Shown here: piece by piece, positions 25,134 to 33,545 of the stretch
How positions within the stretch are numbered: position 1 is the stretch's first letter
How the letters are laid out: each line of letters opens with the position of its first letter
NCBI GenBank assembly: GCA_013298625.1
Contig: JAAFIF010000023.1
Location: 41,525 to 105,524, forward strand
Reading direction: 5' to 3'
DNA: 64,000 nucleotides
DNA from: Myxococcales bacterium
GTDB taxonomy: Bacteria > Myxococcota_A > Polyangia > Polyangiales > Ga0077539
Position numbers and translations under genes: made by a program
The notes under the pieces: generated by a model
What the model was told of the DNA's origin: nothing
The model's database searches: none
Seen by the model: the letters and a program-made list of their open reading frames with translations, nothing else

Positions 25134-25607
25134 ATGCTGAATCGCTCGCTGACGGCCGTGCTCGTGCTGTGCTCGATGCCGTCGTGTGTGCGACCGCAAC
25201 CTGCGCCCGCGTCGCCGCCCGTCGCGAACCCGCCAGAGCAAACGGAGCTGCGCGCGTTGCTCGTAGCACACTCGTCGCATCGCTTCGACGCGGCCGCGCA
25301 GCAACGGGGCTGCCCGGCGGAGCAGTCGCTCGGCGAGTACGTCGCGACGCTGGTGCGCAACACCAGCAACCCCGAAGACGCGTCCGACGATCGAAGCCGG
25401 TTCACGCTCGCGTGTGAGGCGGCGCAGTCGTGGCCAGCGACGCCGATGGATCCGCCCGCGAGCCCCGCGTATTGGCCGTGCCGAATCGATGCGTTCTCGA
25501 GTGACAGCGCGGGAGAGTCCCCGTGGCGCTACGAGCTGCGCTTTCGCGTCCGCCGCAGCGATCGAACGCTGGACCTCGAGACCTTCGCGTGCCCTGGTGG
25601 CGCGTGA
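25134..25607 (+). CDS. Small predicted lipoprotein
   Basis: Protein of 157 aa. Signal MLNRSLTAVLVLCSMPSC with a borderline lipobox (MPSC), then a Pro/Ala linker. The rest has four cysteines (RGCPAEQ, LACEAAQ, WPCRID, FACPGG), which may form two disulfides, and no recognised domain. Starts 22 bases after the inverted-repeat element, so its promoter may lie in or near that element. It may be a recent or fast-evolving gene. Confidence 0.65.
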   Translation: MLNRSLTAVLVLCSMPSCVRPQPAPASPPVANPPEQTELRALLVAHSSHRFDAAAQQRGCPAEQSLGEYVATLVRNTSNPEDASDDRSRFTLACEAAQSWPATPMDPPASPAYWPCRIDAFSSDSAGESPWRYELRFRVRRSDRTLDLETFACPGGA

Positions 25608-25618
25608 ACGAGCGTTGA

Positions 25619-26296
25619 CTACTGAATGTCGTCGACGCGCCAGTCGCTTCCCTCGCGCACGAGGATGAGCGATCGGCCGTCGGGCAAGCGCAGCGCGATC
25701 GATTCGGTCCCGCCGGGACCTGCGCTGGTGGGGCGCACTTCGAGCGCCGCAGGGTCTTCGAGCGCGTCGAGCAGCATCGCGAGCTCGCTCTGCACAGCCC
25801 CGCGCGATCGCGACGAGAGCGTCGACAGGATCGCAGCGAGGTTGCGGCGCGCGATCGCTTCTCGAAGGGCTCGCGCTGCGTCCTGTGGAGTGGGCGCAGG
25901 GCCCGGTCCGATCGCGGGGCGTCCCATGCGCCAGCCTTCTGCTGTGTCGACGACGGTCACGGTCCCTCCGGCGCGAGAGGGGAGCGCCAGCCACGGGCTG
26001 CGGCGGCCGTCGAGAGCGCGGCGCACCTCGTCGCTGACCGAGCGAAGCTCTGCGCGTTCGCCCTGAATTCGCTGGCGAAACTGCGGCAGAGACTCATCGC
26101 GTCGCGCGTTGGCGGGGAGCATCTGGTAGAGCGCGTCGACGTCGTTGCGCTCGATCGCGCGCTGAAAGGCTACGAGCGCAGCCCTCGGCGACGCCCGCCC
26201 GCCCGCGCTGGCGCAGCCCGAAGAAACCGCGCCGAACCCGGCGACCAACGCGAGCGCGCCCCACCATCGCACCCCGTACTGAATGACCGTGCGCAT
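25619..26296 (-). CDS. Predicted lipoprotein
   Basis: Protein of 225 aa from ATG 26296, giving signal VRWWGALALVAGFGAVSSGC with lipobox VSSGC. The frame is open 50 codons further upstream but that part has no coding character. The mature protein has two similar units of about 90 residues, each beginning with a helix of the type ALVAFQRAIERNDVDALYQMLPANAR or ALREAIARRNLAAILSTLSSRSR and ending with beta strands (TVTVVDTAEGWRM; LILVREGSDWRVDDI). This resembles a duplicated NTF2-like or DUF4878-like fold. The function is unknown. Convergent with the small lipoprotein gene, 11 bases apart. Confidence 0.75.
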   Translation of the reverse strand: MRTVIQYGVRWWGALALVAGFGAVSSGCASAGGRASPRAALVAFQRAIERNDVDALYQMLPANARRDESLPQFRQRIQGERAELRSVSDEVRRALDGRRSPWLALPSRAGGTVTVVDTAEGWRMGRPAIGPGPAPTPQDAARALREAIARRNLAAILSTLSSRSRGAVQSELAMLLDALEDPAALEVRPTSAGPGGTESIALRLPDGRSLILVREGSDWRVDDIQ

Positions 26297-26364
26297 CGAG
26301 TCCGCGCACGTTACCGGAGGTTCGAGCGCGAGGGCTACGAGAAGCCCCACCGGGACCGCCACAC

Positions 26365-26384
26365 TTGTGAATGAGCGTTCACAA
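26365..26384. promoter_or_regulatory. Palindrome TTGTGAA-N6-TTCACAA in a divergent gap
   Basis: Perfect 7-base arms in the 273-base gap 26297-26569 between two divergent lipoprotein genes. It looks like a dimer-binding operator. I see no convincing -35/-10 pair in the remainder of the gap. Confidence 0.35.
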
Positions 26385-26569
26385 CTGACGCGTGCGCTGT
26401 GTTCTCGGGTTGGGCCGGGGCGAGCGCGTCGGATCCAGTGAAACACTGCAAACCCTCAGCGCTCGGGTGCGCTACGATGGGGTCTCTGCCCGGTGGCACG
26501 ATTCGTTCATACACCGTGGCTTACCGTCGGCTGGTCGCACGATCGCCGTCGCTGGAGGCCGTACCCGCC

Positions 26570-27619
26570 GTGAACACCACTCGCTTTTTCGCCGCCCTTC
26601 GCCGAATGATCGTCGCCGCTGCCCCGGTCGTGGCGCTCGCCGCGGCTGCTTCTACGAGCACGGGCTGCGCTGGGGACTCGTACTACTGCGACTCGACCGC
26701 TTGCTACTACTGCGACGGAACATCCTGTCGCACGGTCACGCCGCCCGCCCCCACCACCTGCGCGCGCACCAGCGAGTGCCCGGTCGGGCAGGTGTGCACG
26801 GACACGGGGTGCGCGATCCAAGGTTGCACGAGCGATCGTGACTGCGGCAACGGTCTCGCTTGCGTGACCGGCGCTGGCGGGACGCGCTTCTGCGCTCGCC
26901 CTGGCACCACGCCCACGCCCGTCACTCCGACGTGCACGAGCAACACGCAGTGCCAGGCCAACGAAGTGTGCCTCAACGGCGCGTGCGTGATGAGCACCAA
27001 CCCTGGTTGCACCACGGACACGCAGTGCACCAACGGCCGCGTGTGCGTCTCGGGGCGCTGCGTCGATCGCTCGACCACGTGCCAGTTCGACAACCAGTGC
27101 GGCGCCGGCCGCGTGTGCATCAACAGCGAGTGCCGCAACAGCTGCGGCGCTGGCTCGTGCCCCGAAGGACAAGAGTGCGCGACGGCGGGCTCGGTGATGT
27201 TCTGCCGCGATCGCGCGGCGACCGGGTGCACCAGCAACGCGCAGTGCAGCGCAGGACAAGCGTGCCTCAACGGCCGCTGCCTCACCTCGTGCACGCCGGG
27301 CGCGACTTCGTCCTGCGGCGCTGGGCTGTACTGCAGCGATGATCGCGTGTGCATCCCCGACACGCGCCCGCAGCCGCTGTGCGACGCTTCGCGCCCCTGC
27401 GCGGTCGGCTCCGAGTGCGTCGCGGGCATCTGCCGCGTGGCGTGCACCACCAGCACGATGTGCCAGTCGGTGGCCGTGACGTATCGCAACTGCGGAGCGA
27501 TCCCGTACGTGGTTGGTTCGCGCAACTACTGCTTGACCGACAGCGAAGCGCGCCCGACCTGCGCGCGCCAGGCCGACTGCTCTGCGGGCCAGGCCTGCGT
27601 CGACGGCAACTGCCGCTGA
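26570..27619 (+). CDS. Cysteine-rich repeat lipoprotein (Dickkopf-like repeats)
   Basis: Protein of 349 aa, GTG 26570 with GGAGG about 13 bases upstream. Signal VVALAAAASTSTGC with lipobox STGC. The rest is built of about eight cysteine units of the form C-x(4-5)-Q/E-C-x(2)-G/N-x-x-C-x-x-G-x-C, for example CTSNTQCQANEVCLNGAC and CQFDNQCGAGRVCINSEC, like the Cys-rich repeats annotated as Dickkopf-N-like in myxobacteria. A Tyr/Cys-rich start (DSYYCDSTACYYCDG) precedes them. All cysteines are probably disulfide-bonded on the cell surface. Function unknown. A hairpin at 27670-27691 may end the transcript. Confidence 0.82.
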   Translation: MNTTRFFAALRRMIVAAAPVVALAAAASTSTGCAGDSYYCDSTACYYCDGTSCRTVTPPAPTTCARTSECPVGQVCTDTGCAIQGCTSDRDCGNGLACVTGAGGTRFCARPGTTPTPVTPTCTSNTQCQANEVCLNGACVMSTNPGCTTDTQCTNGRVCVSGRCVDRSTTCQFDNQCGAGRVCINSECRNSCGAGSCPEGQECATAGSVMFCRDRAATGCTSNAQCSAGQACLNGRCLTSCTPGATSSCGAGLYCSDDRVCIPDTRPQPLCDASRPCAVGSECVAGICRVACTTSTMCQSVAVTYRNCGAIPYVVGSRNYCLTDSEARPTCARQADCSAGQACVDGNCR

Positions 27620-27669
27620 GCGATCGCTCGCTCTAATCAAAGGGGGAGGGGAACGTGATGGGTGGGTGA

Positions 27670-27691
27670 GCGCTGCTCGGGGGAGCAGCGC
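27670..27691 (+). terminator. Perfect hairpin after the Cys-rich lipoprotein gene
   Basis: GCGCTGCTC and GAGCAGCGC (9-base arms, GGGG loop) lie 50 bases after the stop. There is no T-run. It sits in the 212-base gap 27620-27831, which otherwise shows nothing I can name. Confidence 0.4.
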
Positions 27692-27831
27692 CGAAGCGCC
27701 ACGCGATCGATCGTGCACGCGTTGCGTCAGCGCGCGTCTGTCCGCGGCAGATCGGGCGCTTCTTTCGTCGCAGTGGCTGTGGACGGAGGGGGGATTCACC
27801 GTAGTAGTCTCCGCGCCCTCAAGAAACCAAC

Positions 27832-29832
27832 ATGAGCAAGGCAGATCCGATCCTCGTTCGACGAGCCCTCGACAGCGCGCGCGCGCAGCGCAGCCAGATC
27901 GTTCGTGGCGCTCCTCTTCCCATCGACACCGCGCACGTCGTCGGCGCCTGCGTGAGCTGCGGGCGTATCGCTGCGACGGTCCTGGGCTTCCCAGACTCGC
28001 CGTACGCAGGGCAGGTCGGCCAGCCGCGCTTTCGCACGGCGCGCGAGCTCAAGCGATTTCTCGAAGAGCTGACGCAGAAGCCGCCGCAGATGCCGATGCA
28101 GACCGACAAGGACAACGGTCGCACGTGCGTGTGTGGAGCTCCTGCGGACCCGCGCGAGGTGCAGGGCCTTCGGTTCATCCACGCGATGCCCGGCGCAGGC
28201 GCCGAGATCATCGTCGAGGGCGTTCGTGGCGGCGGATCGCTGCTCGTCAGCGCCTCGGGCGACGCGCTCGGCGGCGGCGGCGAGTGGACGTGGAAGATCC
28301 TCCGCGCGCCCAGCGACGGAGCTGAGTCCGACGTGTCCGACTCGTTCGACGACGGCGCGATCAAGAAGGCCTTCGGCCGCGGGCTCACGCTCGCGACGCT
28401 GTGGCTCGAGCTGCTCGAGGCCGCGAAGAATGGCAAAGAGACGCTCGAGAAGGTCGAGCCGGGCTACTGGATCTACGCCGGACCCAAGGACGACGCGGGC
28501 CTGAGCGCGCGCGTCGAAGCGCTCACCAAAGAGAGCAGCGAAGTGCTCGCGCGCGACCTGATCAAGCTGGGCGAGAAGGACCCGCTTCCGCAGGGGCCGC
28601 ACTGGGGCTTCTGGGCGCACGAGTACGCCGAGCAGATTCAGAAGGGCGAGCTGCGCGCGGGCGTGGTGATCGACCTCGCGCTCGCTCGCAAGGCCCTCGC
28701 GGATCGCTTGACCGCGCTCAACATCGGCGTGCGCGAGCAAAACGACGGCAAGATCCTGCAGGCGTTCTTCGTTCCGACCCCGGATTGGAAGGGCGACGTC
28801 GCGGGCTGGCCGATCGAAGTGCTCATTGTTGCGCTCGGCGCAGGGCACCTCGGGTGGACCATGTCCGAGACCATCGGCGCTGCCGTTGGTGAGGCGGGCG
28901 GACGCGCCGGCGCGCTCGCGGACTTCTTCGCGGTCGCCAAGCAAGTGCGCCCCGAGGTCGAGTGGAAGTTCGAAGGCATGCGCGCGATCCCCGTGCGCAA
29001 GGGCGGCGCGCAGGGACGGCCCGTGGACCTGCTGCAGACGCCCTTCCGCTTCGACCCGCGCAACCAGCAGGCGCTGCCGATGCTTGAGCGCGAGATCCGC
29101 TTCGCGACCGACGAGCTCGGCAAGGGCCAGGACCCGACGCGCCACTGCCCGTGCGGCGCCAAGGCGTTCGTCGCGGCGAGGCTCTTTCCGTGGAGCGTCG
29201 TCGAGGGCTTCAACAAGGCCACCGGCGGCAAGAACCCCTTCATCATCGAGACGTACACGGGCGCGAACAACCAGCCCCGCGCCGCGCTGCTCGGCGTCGT
29301 GTCCGACGACATGCACGTGCAAATCCTCGGTGAAGACGAGTTCAAGTCGCACGCGGTCAACGCCGACACCATCGGCAAGCGCCTCGCGCAGGACCTGCAG
29401 AACTCGCTCTTCGCCGTCGACGTGTCGATGCACGAAGACAAGGACAAGAAGCGCGCGCTGCTCGCGTACGGCCCGCTCGTCGCGTCGGTCGCGATCAACG
29501 ATCACTTGATCGCGGCGCTGCACGAGGCCTGCGGCAAGCCCCTTCGCGGCGCCGAAGTGTCCGCGCAGGCGACGACGCCCAACTCGCTCGTCCTCTACGA
29601 GACCGGCTTCGACGAAGACCAGCTCGACAAGGTCCTCGAGATGGCCCAGGGCGCCGATGGAATTCCCCCGGACATGGCCCCGCCGTTCTCGCTCGAGTGG
29701 GACGACGTCACCCTCAGCGCTGCGCCCGTCGGCAAGTTCATGAACCTCACGCCCGCGCCGCAAGAGCAGGGCGCGCCTCCGCCCGCGGCGCCTCCGCCCG
29801 GAGCCGGCCGCGCCCCCAGCCGCGCGCGCTGA
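27832..29832 (+). CDS. Large unassigned cytoplasmic protein with three Cys pairs
   Basis: Protein of 666 aa, no signal peptide or membrane span. I do not recognise it. Three close cysteine pairs stand out: C40-x2-C43 (ACVSCGRI), C99-x-C101 (CVCGAP) and C439-x-C441 (HCPCGAK), so zinc or iron-sulfur binding is possible. Repeated acidic/hydrophobic segments (PPQMPMQTDKDNGRT, GPHWGFWAHEY, EVLIVALGAGHLGWT) suggest several alpha/beta domains. The last 30 residues are a Pro/Ala tail. The repeated layout (Cys pair, beta segment, helical segment) may reflect an internal duplication. It precedes the Ser/Thr kinase by 115 bases, but that gene has its own promoter. Confidence 0.8.
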   Translation: MSKADPILVRRALDSARAQRSQIVRGAPLPIDTAHVVGACVSCGRIAATVLGFPDSPYAGQVGQPRFRTARELKRFLEELTQKPPQMPMQTDKDNGRTCVCGAPADPREVQGLRFIHAMPGAGAEIIVEGVRGGGSLLVSASGDALGGGGEWTWKILRAPSDGAESDVSDSFDDGAIKKAFGRGLTLATLWLELLEAAKNGKETLEKVEPGYWIYAGPKDDAGLSARVEALTKESSEVLARDLIKLGEKDPLPQGPHWGFWAHEYAEQIQKGELRAGVVIDLALARKALADRLTALNIGVREQNDGKILQAFFVPTPDWKGDVAGWPIEVLIVALGAGHLGWTMSETIGAAVGEAGGRAGALADFFAVAKQVRPEVEWKFEGMRAIPVRKGGAQGRPVDLLQTPFRFDPRNQQALPMLEREIRFATDELGKGQDPTRHCPCGAKAFVAARLFPWSVVEGFNKATGGKNPFIIETYTGANNQPRAALLGVVSDDMHVQILGEDEFKSHAVNADTIGKRLAQDLQNSLFAVDVSMHEDKDKKRALLAYGPLVASVAINDHLIAALHEACGKPLRGAEVSAQATTPNSLVLYETGFDEDQLDKVLEMAQGADGIPPDMAPPFSLEWDDVTLSAAPVGKFMNLTPAPQEQGAPPPAAPPPGAGRAPSRAR

Positions 29833-29910
29833 ACGCCCGGTTCGGTCATTTCAGGGGATAACAGCATCGCGAAGGACCGCGGATTTCCGCGTTGAATCGC
29901 GGGGCTGCGT

Positions 29911-29939
29911 TTGAGCTTCTGCCAGGATTTGCGTAGGCT
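29911..29939 (+). promoter_or_regulatory. Promoter of the Ser/Thr kinase gene, probably leaderless
   Basis: TTGAGC (29911-29916) and TAGGCT (29934-29939) are 17 bases apart. The kinase ATG is at 29948, only 8 bases past the -10 box, so transcription would start at or next to the start codon. No Shine-Dalgarno sequence is seen, which fits a leaderless transcript. Confidence 0.5.
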
Positions 29940-29947
29940 CTGGCGCT

Positions 29948-31684
29948 ATGTCCGAGGTCGAGACCGACGCCACGAATGAAGAAGTTGCCGACACGCTTCC
30001 GGTCGGGTCCGTCTTCGGTCGCTACACGATCGTCCGACTGATCGGCGTTGGCGGCATGGGGGCCGTGTACGAGGCCACGCATGCGGATCTGAAGAAGCGC
30101 GTCGCGCTGAAGACCCTGCACCCCACGTACTCGAAAAATCCTGAGATCCGAGCGAGATTTCTCCGCGAAGGAGAGCTCGCGTCGCGCATCCATCATCCCA
30201 ACGTCGTCGACGTCACGGACTTCGGCACGCAAGACGACGTCTCCTTTCTGGTGATGGAGTTTCTCGAAGGCATGAGCCTCGAGGAGCGCATCGAGAAAGA
30301 GGGCCGCCTCGAGCCCGCGATCGCCGCGGACGTGATGCTCGGCGCGTGCGCTGGCGTCTCGGCGGCGCACGACGAGGGCGTCATCCACCGCGACCTCAAG
30401 CCCGCGAACATCTTCTTGCTCCGTCAGCGCGGCGGCGACTATCGCGTGAAGATCGTCGACTTCGGGATCTCGAAGGCCACCGAGAAGTCGCTCGAAGGCA
30501 ACCTCACGTCGACGGGGCACGTCGTCGGGACGCCCTACTACATGGCGCCCGAGCAGATGCGCTCTTCCAAAGAGGTCGACGCGCGCGCCGATCAGTACTC
30601 GCTCGGCGTGACGATGTACGAGGCGCTCTGCGGTCGAAAGCCCTTCGAGGCGGACAGCTTGTTCGAAGTGGTTCGCAAGGTCGCGCAGGGCGACTACGCG
30701 CTGCCGCGCGACGTGGTGCCAGAGATCCCCGAGGGGCTCGAGTCGCTGGTGCTCAAGATGATGGCGGTCGATGCGGCGAGCCGGTTCGAGACGCTCCGCG
30801 ACTGCGGACGCGCGATCATGCCGTTCGCGACCGAGCGCGGCCGCGTGCTGTTCTCGATGGAGTTCGGCGACTCGCCAGCGCCCGAGTACTCCGCGCCGCC
30901 CCGTCCCGACGCGACAGCGGGCCTCCGCGCGCTCTCGGCGGACAAGGCCACCATCGCGGCGAAGGGAAAGCGCGTGACGACCGACGGCGCCATGGCTGCG
31001 GTCACGGGCACCGGGCAGATTTTCGAGGTCTCGAAGGTGCCCGAGGCGCCGACGAAGAAGTCGACGTCGAAGATCGTTCCGCTCATTGGCGTGGGCGTGA
31101 TCGCGGCGGTGAGCCTCGCGTTCTGGGCCGGTAAACAGCCGGACAGCACCAACCACAACCCCGACACGCGCCGCGGCGCTGCGCTGCCGAACAACGGCAA
31201 CAGCAACAGCAATGGCGTTGCTGCGCCGGTGCCCGACTACCCTGTCTCGATCACCGTGACTCCTTCGGACGCGTGGATCGTGGTGGACAACCAGTTCTCG
31301 GTGCCGGGCGTGTTCACGCGCGCGTTTCCTCGCGACGGTCGCTCGCATCAAGTGACGGTGCGCTCGTCTGGCTACCTTCCGCAGAACTTCGACTTCAACG
31401 CGCCGATCTCTCGCAACATCACGCTCGAGCGTGATCCCGCCGCGGCCAGCGCGCCCATCTTGTCGAACCTCGTTGACGCCGGCGCCGCTGCTCCGACCAT
31501 CGCTGTGCGTCCGGGCACAGGCCGCAACCCCTCTGGTGGTCGCAACACCAACGGCGGATCGACCGCGACGAGCACTGGCGCTGCGAACAACAACGGCAGC
31601 AACAACGGCCGCAACAGCAACGGCGGGACGGCGACCAGCGGCAGCGGCCAGCAGGGCACCAACGGCGCGCTCATCTTGAATTGA
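29948..31684 (+). CDS. Hanks-type Ser/Thr protein kinase with transmembrane segment and PEGA domain
   Basis: Protein of 578 aa. Kinase motifs are complete: Gly loop GVGGMGAVYE (33-42), Lys55 in VALKTL, catalytic loop HRDLKPAN near 146-153, DFG near 171-173 and APEQ after it. A linker leads to one transmembrane helix (IVPLIGVGVIAAVSLAFWAG, about 375-395). Outside it is a PEGA domain (about 430-495: VSITVTPSDAWIVVDNQ, HQVTVRSSGYLPQNF). The last 60 residues are Asn/Gly/Ser/Thr low complexity. It should be a membrane receptor-type kinase sensing an envelope signal; FHA proteins such as those at 62640-64000 are typical readers of its phosphothreonines, though no link is shown. Confidence 0.95.
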   Translation: MSEVETDATNEEVADTLPVGSVFGRYTIVRLIGVGGMGAVYEATHADLKKRVALKTLHPTYSKNPEIRARFLREGELASRIHHPNVVDVTDFGTQDDVSFLVMEFLEGMSLEERIEKEGRLEPAIAADVMLGACAGVSAAHDEGVIHRDLKPANIFLLRQRGGDYRVKIVDFGISKATEKSLEGNLTSTGHVVGTPYYMAPEQMRSSKEVDARADQYSLGVTMYEALCGRKPFEADSLFEVVRKVAQGDYALPRDVVPEIPEGLESLVLKMMAVDAASRFETLRDCGRAIMPFATERGRVLFSMEFGDSPAPEYSAPPRPDATAGLRALSADKATIAAKGKRVTTDGAMAAVTGTGQIFEVSKVPEAPTKKSTSKIVPLIGVGVIAAVSLAFWAGKQPDSTNHNPDTRRGAALPNNGNSNSNGVAAPVPDYPVSITVTPSDAWIVVDNQFSVPGVFTRAFPRDGRSHQVTVRSSGYLPQNFDFNAPISRNITLERDPAAASAPILSNLVDAGAAAPTIAVRPGTGRNPSGGRNTNGGSTATSTGAANNNGSNNGRNSNGGTATSGSGQQGTNGALILN

Positions 31685-31700
31685 ATTCGCGCCCACGTAT

Positions 31701-31738
31701 TCGAGCGCGCTGGCTGTTGCCAGGGGGAGCGCGCTCGA
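31701..31738. terminator. Bidirectional terminator between convergent genes
   Basis: TCGAGCGCGCT (31701-31711) and AGCGCGCTCGA (31728-31738) are perfect inverted repeats of 11 bases, with an inner TGGC/GCCA pair. It sits between the kinase gene and the convergent Cys-repeat lipoprotein gene. Confidence 0.55.
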
Positions 31739-31763
31739 TGCCCCGCGCTTCGAGCTGCGCGAG

Positions 31764-33524
31764 TCAGCGCACGATGAGCACAGCGACCGTGCGAAGCGTG
31801 AGCGGGCTAGCGAGCGAGCAGTTCGACCCGCTCGCTTGATTCCAACGGATCGCGTAGCGGCCCGGCGTCGTGGGCGCGGTGATGTTCATGACCGCGCCGC
31901 CCGGGCCGAAGCGCTCGTCGCGCGTGTTGTTGATCCAGTGGCAGAAGAGCTGCGTGCGCGCAGGTCCCTCCAAGAAGAGCAGCGCCTGGCGAGGGCCCAC
32001 TGACAGCGGGGTGTACTGCCGAAGGTGAAAGCGCAGCCCCACGGTCGCGCCGCGATCGACGACCGCGAGCGGCCCTTGCGGCGTCGGGCCGACCAGCAGC
32101 TCGACCTCGTCCATCGACGCGACGGCGAACGGCGAGACCGTCGTGCGGTTGTCCGTACGCGTGATGTCTCGACGCAGGGGGTCGAAGCAGATCGTGCGCG
32201 TGTGCGGCGCCAGCTCTCGCCCGAACGGAACGCCGTAGTCGAAGTACCACCGCACCGTTGTGCAACCAGGCACTCCGGCGTTGAGGCCGAGGTTGGTGAG
32301 GGCCACGTTGCGCCCCATCGCCGAGCGTGTGTTGATCGAGCCAGGGCTCGGCACGCTACCGTCGAGCGTGTAGTAAGCGGTCCCCGCGATCGGCGCGCTG
32401 ATCTGCAGATTCACGGGGTCCGCCGTGTAGATCACCGCATCGTCAACCGCGCCCGCCAGGATGCTCGTCGGCGGCGGAACGAAAATGCACGCCCCCGCGA
32501 TGCACTGCTCGCTCGTCCCGCAGGCGACGCCCGCGTTTGCGCCCGTGCAGTTCGTGCTCGCGCCGCAAAACGCTCGGTTCGAGTTGGGGTCGATGCAGCT
32601 CTCGCCACACCGAATGGTGCCCGTCGCGCAGCCTCCCGCCGAGCAACGGCTGTTCACGCAGACCTCCCCCGCGCCGCAAGTCGCACCGGCGTTGGGGCCC
32701 ATGCAGTTGCCGCTCGCGCCGCAGTTCATTCGGTTCGAGCGCGGGTCGATGCAGCTTCCGCCGCAGTCCACGGTGCCCGCGGGGCACATCGCCAGGCACG
32801 CTCCGCCCGAGCACACCTGCGCGCCCATGCACGTCGTGCCTGCGTTGCCTGCGGCGCAGTCGCCGCTCGCGCCGCAAAACGCCGGGTCTGTCGAGGGGTC
32901 CACGCAGCGTCCGCCGCAGAAAATACTGCCCGCCGTGCAGTTGGTCCGGCATCGTCCGCTCACGCAGCTCTGCCCAGCCATGCAGCGAGTGAACATCGTG
33001 CACGTGGCGTCGGCGTTGCAGTACTCCGGGTTGGACAGCGGGTCGATGCACTCGGTCCCGCAGCGAACAGTGCCCATCGAGCAGCGCTGGTTGCACACGC
33101 CCGCGACGCACTCGGTGCCGAGCCCGCAAGGGTTGTCGCAGCGGCCGCAGTGGCTCGTGCTCCGCGCAGTGTCCACGCACGCTGCGGCGCACACTTGAAA
33201 ACTGGGGCCTGCGTCGCTGGGGCACATGACCACCGCGCTGTCTGCGTCGTCGCCCGCGGCGTCCGCGGCGTCTGCCGCGTCTGCCGCGTCGGGACCGGCT
33301 TCGCGCGCATCGACGGTCGCGTCCATCGAGCGAGCGTCGGGCACCGCGTCCGGCGCGCTGTCGCTGGCCGAAGCGTCGATCGCGCTGTCCATGGACGGCG
33401 CGGCGTCGAAGTCACGCACGGGGTCTCGCGACCCGTCGTTGGGAAAAGCGCAAGCGCCCGCAGTCGAGGCGAGCGCGACGAGCGTGATGCGAGAGAGCGA
33501 GCGGTGCAGTCGTGTAGGGTTCAT
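31764..33524 (-). CDS. Cys-repeat lipoprotein with chitobiase-C-like domain (paralogue A)
   Basis: Protein of 586 aa. Signal ITLVALASTAGAC with lipobox AGAC. Residues about 30-95 are a D/A/S-rich linker including DAADAADAAD. Residues about 100-340 contain about six units of the form C-x-x-G-x-(V/I)-x-C-G-G-x-C-(I/V)-D-P-x-(S/T)-(N/D)-P/R-x-x-C-G-A-S-G-x-C, each with six or more cysteines. The C-terminal part holds a TVYYTLDGSVPSPGS-like segment (AYYTLDGSVPSPG), the hallmark of chitobiase/hexosaminidase C-terminal domains, and a final beta-rich domain ending LRTVAVLIV. Likely surface-anchored, perhaps carbohydrate- or protein-binding. It follows its paralogue by 21 bases. Confidence 0.85.
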   Translation of the reverse strand: MNPTRLHRSLSRITLVALASTAGACAFPNDGSRDPVRDFDAAPSMDSAIDASASDSAPDAVPDARSMDATVDAREAGPDAADAADAADAAGDDADSAVVMCPSDAGPSFQVCAAACVDTARSTSHCGRCDNPCGLGTECVAGVCNQRCSMGTVRCGTECIDPLSNPEYCNADATCTMFTRCMAGQSCVSGRCRTNCTAGSIFCGGRCVDPSTDPAFCGASGDCAAGNAGTTCMGAQVCSGGACLAMCPAGTVDCGGSCIDPRSNRMNCGASGNCMGPNAGATCGAGEVCVNSRCSAGGCATGTIRCGESCIDPNSNRAFCGASTNCTGANAGVACGTSEQCIAGACIFVPPPTSILAGAVDDAVIYTADPVNLQISAPIAGTAYYTLDGSVPSPGSINTRSAMGRNVALTNLGLNAGVPGCTTVRWYFDYGVPFGRELAPHTRTICFDPLRRDITRTDNRTTVSPFAVASMDEVELLVGPTPQGPLAVVDRGATVGLRFHLRQYTPLSVGPRQALLFLEGPARTQLFCHWINNTRDERFGPGGAVMNITAPTTPGRYAIRWNQASGSNCSLASPLTLRTVAVLIVR

Positions 33525-33545
33525 CGCTGTGGGTCTCTCTCTCGC

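Noticed and set aside
26365..26384. CRP-type site reading of TTGTGAA-N6-TTCACAA
   Set aside because: The CRP consensus has TGTGA-N6-TCACA; here the spacing between those halves is 8, so only a general operator is claimed.
33250..33295. Short tandem repeat in the lipoprotein gene
   Set aside because: It simply encodes the DAADAADAAD linker; low-complexity linkers of this kind are common in the window.
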